From the NCBI GenBank assembly GCA_030613245.1, contig JAUWMI010000001.1, positions 186,001 to 250,000 of the forward strand: a stretch of 64,000 nucleotides of DNA, given 5' to 3'. Shown here piece after piece: positions 8,854 through 17,572 of this stretch (its first letter is position 1; each line of letters begins with the position of its first letter). Source of the stretch: Candidatus Sumerlaeota bacterium (lineage in GTDB: Bacteria; Sumerlaeota; Sumerlaeia; MWCT01; JAUWMI01). The position numbers were made by a program, and so were the translations under genes. The notes beneath the pieces were generated by a model, which had not been told where the DNA came from, made no database searches, and was given only the letters and a program-made list of their open reading frames with translations.

Positions 8854-9022
8854 AGGATCAATTGCGTTTGTGCACAGACTGGAAAACATGATGAAGCGAA
8901 CGTTGAGGCCAGGAAAACAGATTGCAAAACCGAAGAGTAAAAAGGATAGAAAAAGAGTTTCGTAGTATATCCTCCAACTTCCGCTTCGATAAATGGCGTT
9001 ACAGAGAAAGGAACATACGATA

Positions 9023-10279
9023 ATGAGAATTCAGGCAAATTGGCTTATAGTGATGATTTTGACGCTTTTCTTGTGTTCATGGAATGGAAATGCTGCAGGT
9101 GTAAGTCCTGAAGAATTAGAGTATGAAGAACGCATTCTTATAAACATGCTGGATAAGGGAAACAAGCGTGGATATGAGGCTTATCAGACTCCGTTCTTAC
9201 TATACCATATGGCCCAGTTGTTTTTCGGCGCTGGGAAATACGATATCGCCTTGGCTGAAGCTGAGAAGATCGAAGACCGGTTCTCTACTGACACTAAAAC
9301 AATGACCGACGTATTTCGATTAAGAACAAAAGATCTACTCCGTCAAGGAAAAGTCCAGGAGGCCCTGTCCTTGCTGGAAACCTATAAAGATGACCCACGG
9401 AAAAAGCCCTACGGGACAAAAGGTCGGCTTTACTTGGGCTTATGCAAAATCGCATTTGAGAATCTAAGGATGTATTATCTCTCCAAGGAGGAATACGCAA
9501 AGGCGCTTGAAGCGCACCGAAAACAAATGCAAGCCTATGAAATAGAAGCGAGTGAGGTTAATCCTTCCTTAAAGGAAAGGCCTCTATGGATACTAAGTGT
9601 TAGCAAGAAGAAAGACTTGGGAGATATCTATAGCTGGGCTGGCCGGTATAAGGAAGCCGCTGAATGCTATCAACAAGTACTGAATTATATGAATACGCAT
9701 AAGACACCCCCCAACTTGCCTATACCCAAATATAACAGGTTCCGCGAAACCTTGCCGCAGCTAATTGACGAGTGTACAACTCAAGCGGAGAGCGATGAAC
9801 TGTTTTTCAAAAGAAACGTTGATTATAAGTATGAACTGGCTGTCAAATTGAGAAAATATCACTACTTCCAGGCGATCGACGAGTTGCATAAGAGCATCCT
9901 GGAAGCGCTGAAAGATTCCAATCGGCTGGCGAGATTGCCTGTAACCAAGCAAGAGCACTACAGAGAAATTAGAAGCGAAATACTCTCCATTGGCAACATG
10001 GTTGTTCGGGCAAACGTAGATGGCATGATCAACAACGCTGAGTTTAATGAGTTCTTTTTTGGGAAGAAGGAGAAAACCCTGCAATATTATCAAAAGGCCA
10101 AGGCCTACCTGGGTAGTCATTCCCTTCCAGAATTTCTAAGTGAAGAAAGCAGGAATAAGTATGAAAACCTTCACACCAAATGGCTGCCTCAGAAAATTGA
10201 AGCACTTAAAACTGCAATCGAGACTGGCGAGAGTTCTTCCGTGCCTAAAGAAAGCCATAGTCATGGTGAAGAACAATAG
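9023..10279 (+). CDS. Exported TPR-repeat protein (second of three)
   Basis: 418 residues from the ATG at 9023, which has AGAAAGGA upstream and gives a proper signal peptide (MRIQANWLIVMILTLFLCSWNGNAAG). TPR-like helices include LYHMAQLFFGAGKYDIALAEAEKI, RLRTKDLLRQGKVQEALSLLETY and LGDIYSWAGRYKEAAECYQQVLNY. The C-terminal half is helical and charged without a recognisable enzyme motif and ends in Ser/His-rich sequence. It follows a transposase relic. Function unknown, probably a periplasmic scaffold like its neighbours. Confidence 0.83.
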   Translation: MRIQANWLIVMILTLFLCSWNGNAAGVSPEELEYEERILINMLDKGNKRGYEAYQTPFLLYHMAQLFFGAGKYDIALAEAEKIEDRFSTDTKTMTDVFRLRTKDLLRQGKVQEALSLLETYKDDPRKKPYGTKGRLYLGLCKIAFENLRMYYLSKEEYAKALEAHRKQMQAYEIEASEVNPSLKERPLWILSVSKKKDLGDIYSWAGRYKEAAECYQQVLNYMNTHKTPPNLPIPKYNRFRETLPQLIDECTTQAESDELFFKRNVDYKYELAVKLRKYHYFQAIDELHKSILEALKDSNRLARLPVTKQEHYREIRSEILSIGNMVVRANVDGMINNAEFNEFFFGKKEKTLQYYQKAKAYLGSHSLPEFLSEESRNKYENLHTKWLPQKIEALKTAIETGESSSVPKESHSHGEEQ

Positions 10280-10566
10280 GAACATCACAAATAGGGGGAG
10301 AGATTACGGGGCGGATTTGTGGACAGCAAGCTAGTTTTCGGTTTACAAAATCCAAGATTTGCAGAGCCTGCAATTCACTATGGCACGAATGAGCTGCAGT
10401 CGTTTCTCAAGTGCTTGGAAACCCTTTTGAGTCGAGACTTACGTCATTGCAAGGTCCGCCGAAAACTTGGGGGAATGAGGAATTGAAGTTGCTGTCCCGG
10501 GATTTTTCAGGTTGCCCGGCTAGTGGCTGCTAATAAATAATATTCTAGAAAAAGGGGGTTATAAAA

Positions 10567-11373
10567 ATGAAGAGAAGAATAACTGAATTTATTGTCTTAT
10601 TTTTATCTTGTATATTCATAAATATAGCATCGGCGCAGGCGTTAAAATATGACTATATAGACTCATTTTTTATGCAGAAGATGACGGAAGAAGGCAAAGA
10701 TAAGAAGTTTGCAAATTTAGTAAATGAAGCGCGTCTCTATAGTTTGAATGAGGACACTCTGAAAAAGGCCTTAGAATTATATGAACAAATAATAAATGAT
10801 TATCCTGAATACTTTATAACCATAACAGTGCAGCATTCTCTATTCGGCCTCTGTAATAGACTATACATGCTAACTGATGATAATCTTTTTAGAGAAAAGG
10901 CTATATCAACCGCGCATAAGGGAATTGATAGCATCACAAGAATTCTATCAAGTGGAGTAGAATCAGAGTTTTTGGAGTGGCTAAAAAACGAATTTATTGT
11001 TACATTATTGCGCTATGAAAAAGCAATTCCTCAATCCCAGATAGGAGAAGCGAAAGATTTCTATTTGCTAAGCCTATCAGATAGAATAACCAGTGGTTTA
11101 TTAAGTCACAGTTATCTAAGACTTGCTCAAGTATATATTTACGAAAGAGATATTTCACAAGCGATGGTATATGTAAATAAAGGTCTTGAGCTAGCTGATA
11201 GATTGGAAAACAAAAGGGAAAAAGCATCCTTTCTGTTCATGGGAACAATTGCTATGAAAGTTTCAGGAAACAAAGAGAAGGCAGACGAATTTTACCAACG
11301 TCTAATAGAAATTAGCCCGGATAGGAAACAGCTTATTGATAAAAGGCTATCTACTAGTGCCCTTTTAAAATAG
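10567..11373 (+). CDS. Exported TPR-like protein (third of three)
   Basis: 268 residues with signal peptide (EFIVLFLSCIFINIASAQA). Helical repeat pattern visible in LNEDTLKKALELYEQIINDYPEY, SYLRLAQVYIYERDISQAMVYVNKGLELADRL and GNKEKADEFYQRLIEISPD. Strongly A+T-rich relative to the genes around it, which suggests separate acquisition or relaxed constraint. AAAGGGGG lies upstream of the ATG. The 287 bases before it (10280-10566) show no gene. Confidence 0.8.
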   Translation: MKRRITEFIVLFLSCIFINIASAQALKYDYIDSFFMQKMTEEGKDKKFANLVNEARLYSLNEDTLKKALELYEQIINDYPEYFITITVQHSLFGLCNRLYMLTDDNLFREKAISTAHKGIDSITRILSSGVESEFLEWLKNEFIVTLLRYEKAIPQSQIGEAKDFYLLSLSDRITSGLLSHSYLRLAQVYIYERDISQAMVYVNKGLELADRLENKREKASFLFMGTIAMKVSGNKEKADEFYQRLIEISPDRKQLIDKRLSTSALLK

Positions 11374-11450
11374 ACGATAGCATTTAGCAGTATGGTTATT
11401 CCCCTAAGCCCTGCTTTAAGGCATTGAAGAGTGGGTTATAGCCTAAAGTG

Positions 11451-11587
11451 ATTTTGGGGACGCACTACGAAATTCACATCTGCAGTGCCCCTGAACGAAG
11501 AGATAGGAAACTGGTGGCACAGGTCACTGGAGGAAGACAAAATCAAACAGACATGATTCGCCAGCATAATCGCATCGGAAGGCCATG
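11451..11587 (+). pseudogene. RAYT tail relic, family 1 copy B
   Basis: Second copy of the 137-base block at 8717-8853. It reads VPLNEEIGNWWHRSLEEDKIKQT, then the same stop/frameshift, then MIRQHNRIGRPCLER. The shared disabling change shows that the element spread or duplicated after it was already broken. It lies upstream of the pseudopilin-like gene. Confidence 0.7.
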
Positions 11588-11659
11588 CCTTGAAAGGAGT
11601 TAATTTGCCAAAAATTTCTTTGGTGTTGCGATAGAACGATTCATTCAAAGGAGGGCGCT

Positions 11660-12682
11660 ATGAAGAAGGTCATTATTGCAATTGTGACGGTTGGAGTTTT
11701 AGCCGCAGGACATTTTATTTATCGGGAATTCTTTGCACACCAACGCGCGTACTATCCTATTCTGTCAGAATCCCAAGCAACTGAATTAACGGGCACTTCG
11801 TCAACTGAAACACCATCGAAGAGTAACCAGTATTCTGAATGGGTGGGAGAGTGGGTGCCCGAAAACGGATTAGAACTTCGTGAGCCCTACTATTTACATG
11901 TTGAATTGGATTCATCTGGGGTTCCCACGTACGAAGTACGGTTTTTGACGGGTTACTACTACCAAAAAGGCATTACAACCTTTAGGAAGTTGATGGACAT
12001 GCTCGATCTTGTTCCGCCGGAACGTGATTATGCCATAGAACATATTCCTGGGGAGCTAATCTTTGAAATAGTTCTCACGTACAACCCAGAGACTGACAAG
12101 ATGGAATGGACTGGTGCCAAATATGGGAACAGACAAGTAATTAGTGAGAAAAAAGTGGTTCTCATCAGAAGGGAACAGAGTGAATTGGCAGCAGACAGTA
12201 TTCCATTTAAGGTGAAACGAGTCAAAACCGATATGCGGTCTATGGCCACAGGGCTTGAAGCTTACTTTGTTGACTGCTCTTTATACCCGGCTTGGGTGCT
12301 TGGTAGTCATCCACTTGCCTTTAACAAAGCGCCTGCGACCCGAGATATGCCGTCCTTCCGTTTGGGAGTGAAAATGAAAGATCAAAATGGTAGGCAGACA
12401 GTAGTCCCTCATACTATAACGACCCCTATAGCCTATATGATCAGGTACTTGGAAGACCCCTTTCTGGTCTCTCCAACAGATCCTCAACCTACATTCTCTT
12501 ACTATCATGACCTCAATGGCTGGATTCTGGTCAGCCCCGGTCCGGACGGAGACTACGATATTAATCCAGAGCAGGACTACCGATGGGTCTTCCGACCACC
12601 ATATGGTCCTCTAGTAATCAAGGCATACGACCCTACCAACGGTCTCATGAGCAATGGTGATATCTTCCGCGTGAAACAATGA
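11660..12682 (+). CDS. Membrane-anchored protein with type II pseudopilin-like C-terminal domain
   Basis: 340 residues with an N-terminal anchor (VIIAIVTVGVLAAGHFIYREFF). The middle is unknown. From about residue 190, RVKTDMRSMATGLEAYFVDCSLYPAW, then TTPIAYMIRYLEDPF, YHDLNGWILVSPGPDGDYDI and YDPTNGLMSNGDIFR reproduce the globular part of GspG-like pseudopilins of several candidate phyla. The usual prepilin N-terminus (G/FTLIE with Glu5) is absent, so it is a pseudopilin domain on a different anchor. AAGGAGGG precedes the ATG. No other type II secretion gene lies nearby. Confidence 0.82.
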   Translation: MKKVIIAIVTVGVLAAGHFIYREFFAHQRAYYPILSESQATELTGTSSTETPSKSNQYSEWVGEWVPENGLELREPYYLHVELDSSGVPTYEVRFLTGYYYQKGITTFRKLMDMLDLVPPERDYAIEHIPGELIFEIVLTYNPETDKMEWTGAKYGNRQVISEKKVVLIRREQSELAADSIPFKVKRVKTDMRSMATGLEAYFVDCSLYPAWVLGSHPLAFNKAPATRDMPSFRLGVKMKDQNGRQTVVPHTITTPIAYMIRYLEDPFLVSPTDPQPTFSYYHDLNGWILVSPGPDGDYDINPEQDYRWVFRPPYGPLVIKAYDPTNGLMSNGDIFRVKQ

Positions 12683-12934
12683 AGCCCACAATGTTAAGGA
12701 GAAGATCTAGCCGCGTATTGAGAAGTATAAAAAGAAGCTCTGCTCAGCCATAAACGCTAAACCAGATTGAGCGTATCCGACAGTTTCCGTAGCAGTCGCA
12801 TTTAGGCGATAAAAGGTGCGCTGATCTGACCTGCCACAAAGAAAAGAACTGCATACTCGAATATCCTCTCTCGTATTTCTTTCTGTCAATTCGTCAGGCA
12901 GGTCGGCAATTTCCCCGCAGAAACAGGATGTATC

Positions 12935-15808
12935 TCATTTCCCTTGGGGTGTAAGAGCAACGGGCAGGGTGCCTGAAGGTTGAAATGTGCCGAAGAGGGC
13001 GTCGGCCACTGCGTCCTGCACTGCTGCGGCATTTCCATAGGCGCAGAGATACGTTTCGAATTGCGGCACATCGTTGATGACGTACGGGCTGGCAAAGGAA
13101 ATGAGAATTGCAGGTTTACCAACGGCAAGGATTTCCTGGAGGAATTGTATTTGTTCGGGATTCAGGTTGACGTTTCCGCGTCCAATGATCAGGCGAGGGT
13201 AAGCGGCAATAACGACAACGTCGCTCTGTTTTGCCATTTCGATTGCGCGTGATCGCTGGTCTTTTTCGACTTTGTCGCCCATGAAAAGCCACTCGGAGTT
13301 TGGCGTGTGCTTCTTTACTTCATCGCCAAAAGAATACAGATCACGCCAGATCATTAGTCGTCCCACCTGATTGGCCAGTCCAATAACAGCCACGCGTTGG
13401 TTGCGCTTGAGCGGGATCAGGCGCTCCGTGTCTTTCACCAGGGTGACGCACTGCTTGGCGATATCCTTGGCTGCTTCGTAATTGGCCTTATTGCCAACGT
13501 TCTTCGCGATGGCGTTGAGATCTACCACGCGATTCTGGTGCAGGCCAACTTGGGTTTTGGCGCGAAGGAGGCGAGCCACAGACGCATCCAGGCGCTCGTG
13601 CGTGATTCGACCATCACGGACCGCCTTGAGGATTGCCTTATAAGCGCTTCCGATGTCAGCAGGCATAAGGATTATGTCGCATCCGGCTTCGATTGCCCGG
13701 ATGATTGACTCTTCGTAAGGTAGTTCTTTCATAATACCACCCATGCTCATAGCGTCGGTAAAGAGCAGGCCTTTGAAATTCCACTCGTCGCGAAGCAGTC
13801 CGGTCATGATTTTTGGCGAGACAGTGGCAGGCAAAGGCTTACGGTCGAACGCTGGTGCCCAGAGATGTGCCGTCATGATCGCGGCCACATTGGCTTTTTC
13901 AATTGCCTGTCGAAAGGGGTAGAGTTCAATCTTCTCAAGCTCCTTGCGTGAACCAGTAATCTTGGCAAGCGACGAATGAGAATCAACATTTGTATTTCCA
14001 TGGCCGGGAAAGTGTTTAGCAGTACACAGCAAGCCATGTTTCTGTGCGCCACGAACGAATGCCATCCCCAGTTCAGCCACCTGCTTGGGGTTTTCGCCAA
14101 AGGAGCGGATATTGATAATTGGATTTTGCGGGTTGTTATTCACGTCCAGAACCGGGGAGAATGTGCAATGGACGCCGATGGCGCGTGCCTCAATAGCCGT
14201 AATTTGTCCCGCCAGATAGGCATCTTCTGGTCTGCCGGATCCGCCGAGAGCCATATTGCCCGGCAGGTCGGTGGCATTATCAACATAGTTGCCGACGCCA
14301 CGTTCATAGTCTGCGCTGATCAAGAGCGGGTATTTTGCGGCCTGCTGGAAGATGTTCAGGTCGCGAGCAATGTCGTGGGCCTTGCCAAGGAAGACAGCCA
14401 GGCCACCCAGATGGAGCTCTTTAATTTGCTTCAGAGCCAGAGGAGCAATGCCGCGGTATGCAGGGCACAGCAGCTGGCCAACCTTCTCCTCGAGTGTCAT
14501 TGCGGCCAGCGTTTTCTGTACCCATTCTTTATCTGCCGGGAGCAGGGTTGTGGGACCAGGTTTTTCTTTGGCTTCTGCACGCTGCGACGCCTCGAGCACT
14601 TTCTGATAGAAGCGTCTGCGGATATAGTTCGTCTCCGCATTCTCGCGCTTGGGGTGTACGGCGTTAGTCAGGAGAATAGCAAAGATCTTCGAGCGCGGAT
14701 TGACCCATATGCACGTGCCGGTGAATCCGGTATGGCCAAATGAGCCTTCGCCGAGTCCTCCAGTGCCGCCCATTCTTTTTGTGCCGAGGCGCCAGCCCAG
14801 CCCTTGAGAAGTACTAATAGAATCATCCACCTGCGGGGTTGAAAATTGCTCAATTGTCTCGGGTTTGAGAATCCGCACGCCGCCATACTCACCACCATTC
14901 ACGAGCATCTGGCAGAAAATAGCCAGATCGTGTGTAGTTGAGAATAGCCCGGCATGGCCTGCAACACGACCCATAGCATGGGCATTTTCATCGTGCACCT
15001 CACCCTTCATCAGGCGATCGAGCCAGGGCACGATCTCCGTAGCTGCGCAGCGGGATTTCAGCGTATCCGGAGGATTAAACATTGTATCGGTCATTTTGAG
15101 CGGTGCGAAAATGTGCTTGCGGGTGAAGCTGTTCAGGTCTGTTCCCGACACTTTTTCAACCAAGAGTCCAAGGGTGATAAAGCCAAGATCGCTGTAGGTG
15201 CGTTTAGTGCCGGTAGGGGCGCTGAGCTCAGTGTCGCAGATAGCCTTATAAAAGGCTTCGCGGCCCTGATGTTCGCTATACAGTCGTTTCCACCCTGGAA
15301 GTCCAGAGGTGTGGGTTAGAAGTTGCTTAACGGTAATCGTTTCCTTTCCATGGGCGCCGAATTCCGGCAGATACTTGGCCACCGGGTCGTCGAGCTTAAT
15401 GTGGCCCTGTTCAACAAGGATCATCACCGCAGTGGTAGTGGCAACCATTTTCGTGAGGGACGCAAGGTCGAAGATAGTCGAAGGAGTCATTTTCTGTTTC
15501 GTTGGCGTGATCTGCGCATATCCAAATGCGCGGATCGGCAGCGCAACACCATCTTTAACAATAATACATACGGCTCCGGGTGCTTTTCCTAATTTCAGCG
15601 CATTCTGGATCTCTTCGTAGGCAAGGGTGATCGTATCGGAACTGAGACGTGCTTGTTCCGGAGTACCATCCCGTATTATGGTGTTAGTGGACTGTGTTCG
15701 CGTTTGCATTGGAATCGTCTCACCTCCGGCCAGAGAGTTAAAAGCGATCAGACACGTAATACTCAGCAAGAAAGAGAAACAACGACAAAACTGTGCTTCA
15801 CACCGCAT
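12935..15808 (-). CDS. Exported serine hydrolase (beta-lactamase family) fused to GH3 beta-N-acetylglucosaminidase
   Basis: A 957-residue two-enzyme fusion. The start is the ATG at 15808, preceded by GGAGGAGG; it gives a signal peptide (FSFLLSITCLIAFNSLAGG) and leaves 43 bases after galE. Residues 65-400 are a class C beta-lactamase-like serine hydrolase: nucleophile Ser117 in SLTK, Tyr205 in YSD, and HTG at 359-361. Residues 430-760 are a NagZ-like GH3 domain: KHFPGHGNTNVDSH at 598-611, and LLFTDAMSMGG with candidate nucleophile Asp685. A GH3 C-terminal domain completes the chain. Expected role: trimming peptidoglycan amino sugars and peptides or esters in the periplasm. It ends the long minus-strand run. 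Confidence 0.92.
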   Translation of the reverse strand: MRCEAQFCRCFSFLLSITCLIAFNSLAGGETIPMQTRTQSTNTIIRDGTPEQARLSSDTITLAYEEIQNALKLGKAPGAVCIIVKDGVALPIRAFGYAQITPTKQKMTPSTIFDLASLTKMVATTTAVMILVEQGHIKLDDPVAKYLPEFGAHGKETITVKQLLTHTSGLPGWKRLYSEHQGREAFYKAICDTELSAPTGTKRTYSDLGFITLGLLVEKVSGTDLNSFTRKHIFAPLKMTDTMFNPPDTLKSRCAATEIVPWLDRLMKGEVHDENAHAMGRVAGHAGLFSTTHDLAIFCQMLVNGGEYGGVRILKPETIEQFSTPQVDDSISTSQGLGWRLGTKRMGGTGGLGEGSFGHTGFTGTCIWVNPRSKIFAILLTNAVHPKRENAETNYIRRRFYQKVLEASQRAEAKEKPGPTTLLPADKEWVQKTLAAMTLEEKVGQLLCPAYRGIAPLALKQIKELHLGGLAVFLGKAHDIARDLNIFQQAAKYPLLISADYERGVGNYVDNATDLPGNMALGGSGRPEDAYLAGQITAIEARAIGVHCTFSPVLDVNNNPQNPIINIRSFGENPKQVAELGMAFVRGAQKHGLLCTAKHFPGHGNTNVDSHSSLAKITGSRKELEKIELYPFRQAIEKANVAAIMTAHLWAPAFDRKPLPATVSPKIMTGLLRDEWNFKGLLFTDAMSMGGIMKELPYEESIIRAIEAGCDIILMPADIGSAYKAILKAVRDGRITHERLDASVARLLRAKTQVGLHQNRVVDLNAIAKNVGNKANYEAAKDIAKQCVTLVKDTERLIPLKRNQRVAVIGLANQVGRLMIWRDLYSFGDEVKKHTPNSEWLFMGDKVEKDQRSRAIEMAKQSDVVVIAAYPRLIIGRGNVNLNPEQIQFLQEILAVGKPAILISFASPYVINDVPQFETYLCAYGNAAAVQDAVADALFGTFQPSGTLPVALTPQGK

Positions 15809-15851
15809 GATATCCTCCTCCAAGTAGATTGTTGTGCTTCTTCTGTTGCTA

Positions 15852-16832
15852 TTATTTATAACCCCTGGGATGTGCGAGCAACCACTTCCAGGCATTTTCG
15901 ATGATTTCAGGGAGCGCAGGAAAGCCAGGCTTCCAGCCCAGCTCCTCGGAAATTCGTTTGGCAGAGGCAACGAGTACGGCTGGGTCACCCGGGCGCCGCG
16001 AGCTAATGGTTGTCGAAATTTTCTTGCCTGTAACCTGCTCAGCTATGCGAATAACCTCAAGGACTGAGAATCCGTTGCCATTGCCGAGGTTGTAGGTGCT
16101 GCTCTGCTTGGTTCGTTCGAGACGGTCGAGGGCCAGCAGGTGAGCATCAGCAAGGTCGCGAACGTGGATGTAGTCGCGAATGCAGCTGCCATCGGCAGTA
16201 GGGTAGTCGTCGCCAAAGACCTTGATGCACGGCTGTTGGCCTGCGGCCACTTGCAAGACCAGAGGAATCAGATGAGTCTCAGGATGGTGATCTTCCCCCA
16301 GTCGATCTGTAGCACCGCTGGCGTTAAAGTAGCGCAGCGAAACGTACTTGAGCCCGTATGCGCAGTCGCAGTCTTCCAGGAATTGCTCAAAGATCAGTTT
16401 AGTTCGGCCGTACGGATTAGTAGGACGGGTTGGATGGGTCTCCAGGATAGGCACGCTTTCGGGCTCACCGTAAACGGCAGCAGATGAAGAAAAAATTATC
16501 TGCTGAACATCACATTCCAGCATGCTCTCAACCAGCGTCATGCTGTTTTTTACATTATTGTTATAGTAATCCAACGGCTTCTCCATTGACTCGCCAACGA
16601 GGCTCAGCGCTGAAAAGTGCATCACTGCGCTACAGTCATACTCACGCAGGATTTGCATGACCAGATTCTTATCAGCCATATCGCCGTGGACAAACTGTGC
16701 TTCAGGAACGACCGCACGGCGATGGCCACGCGACAGGTTGTCGAGTACCACAACCGTTTTGCCAGCGGCGATGAGCTGCTCCACTGTAACACTGCCGATA
16801 TAGCCTGCGCCACCGACGACGAGAATCGTCAC
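15852..16832 (-). CDS. galE: UDP-glucose 4-epimerase
   Basis: Short-chain dehydrogenase-type NAD enzyme interconverting UDP-glucose and UDP-galactose (or the N-acetyl forms). The NAD-binding GGAGYIGS is at residues 7-14, the catalytic Ser lies in FSSSAAVYG, and the Tyr141-x-x-x-Lys145 pair is in NPYGRTK. 326 residues, full length. It starts with GTG at 16832 behind AGGAGGAG. It sits downstream of glycosyltransferase genes, so it probably supplies a sugar nucleotide for envelope glycans. Confidence 0.95.
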   Translation of the reverse strand: MTILVVGGAGYIGSVTVEQLIAAGKTVVVLDNLSRGHRRAVVPEAQFVHGDMADKNLVMQILREYDCSAVMHFSALSLVGESMEKPLDYYNNNVKNSMTLVESMLECDVQQIIFSSSAAVYGEPESVPILETHPTRPTNPYGRTKLIFEQFLEDCDCAYGLKYVSLRYFNASGATDRLGEDHHPETHLIPLVLQVAAGQQPCIKVFGDDYPTADGSCIRDYIHVRDLADAHLLALDRLERTKQSSTYNLGNGNGFSVLEVIRIAEQVTGKKISTTISSRRPGDPAVLVASAKRISEELGWKPGFPALPEIIENAWKWLLAHPRGYK

Positions 16833-16891
16833 CTGCTCTCCTCCTGGTTCATAGAATCGCTAGCGGGGTGTTCCGCCACCACAGAACATTT

Positions 16892-17572
16892 TTATTGAAA
16901 GAATCGATATTTAATCAACGTATAGAGCGACACAAACCCATCTTTCCAGTATACTTTTTTCCCTTCGTACCGGCCGCGCGGGATGTAAGTAATGGGAATC
17001 TCCTGAATGCGCAGTCCTTTCTTGATCAGCTTGACTGTGAGTTCAACCGTAAAAGCAAAGTCATTGTTCCTGATGTCCAGGTCCGCAATAGCATCACGCT
17101 TAAAGACCTGATAGCACGTTTCGACGTCGGTAAGGCGCGTGCCGTAGAGCAGATTTACCATCCAGTTGATCACTTTATTACCCCAGTATTGTAAGAACCC
17201 CATGTTGGGTTTACCCTGGAGGAAGCGAGAGCCAAATACGACAGTTGCGTTGCCAGCTTCAATCGGCGCAATCAGATTAGGGTAGTCATTAGGATCGAGT
17301 TCAAGATCCGCATCCTGGAATATTACAATGTCGCCTGTAGCAATTTTGAGTCCCTGTTTTAGTGCATTTCCGCGCCCCATGCGTTGCGCTTGAAAGATCA
17401 TGCGAATGTCAGGACGGGTTTCCTGCTTGCGGAGAAGCTCTTTTGTGCCGTCGTAGGAATTGCCGTCAACAACAATGATCTCTTTTTCGATAGCGACAGC
17501 GCGGACTTTCTCAAGCAGGAGTTCGATGGTGCGTTTCTCATTATAGACTGGCACAATAACGGACAGCTTCAT
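16892..17572 (-). CDS. DPM1-like family 2 glycosyltransferase
   Basis: 227 residues from ATG 17572, whose ATGA overlaps the stop of the aminotransferase upstream, so the two are translationally coupled. GT-A features: MKLSVIVPVYNEKRTIELLLEKV, IIVVDGNSYDGT, RGNALKQGLKIATGDIVIFQDADLELDP and the acceptor-side pattern DVETCYQVFKRDAI...IPITYIPRGRYEGKK. This is the dolichol/undecaprenyl-phosphate sugar transferase group. It lacks the C-terminal transmembrane helices of ArnC/GtrB, so it is a soluble, peripheral form. Likely product: a polyprenyl-phosphate sugar used by the nearby GT39/DUF2723 membrane enzymes. Confidence 0.9.
   Translation of the reverse strand: MKLSVIVPVYNEKRTIELLLEKVRAVAIEKEIIVVDGNSYDGTKELLRKQETRPDIRMIFQAQRMGRGNALKQGLKIATGDIVIFQDADLELDPNDYPNLIAPIEAGNATVVFGSRFLQGKPNMGFLQYWGNKVINWMVNLLYGTRLTDVETCYQVFKRDAIADLDIRNNDFAFTVELTVKLIKKGLRIQEIPITYIPRGRYEGKKVYWKDGFVSLYTLIKYRFFQ

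Noticed and set aside
16140-16487. Plus-strand frames antisense to galE
   Set aside because: Shadow frames of a well-supported gene; the same holds for frames opposite hisC, pheA, scpA and ftsH.
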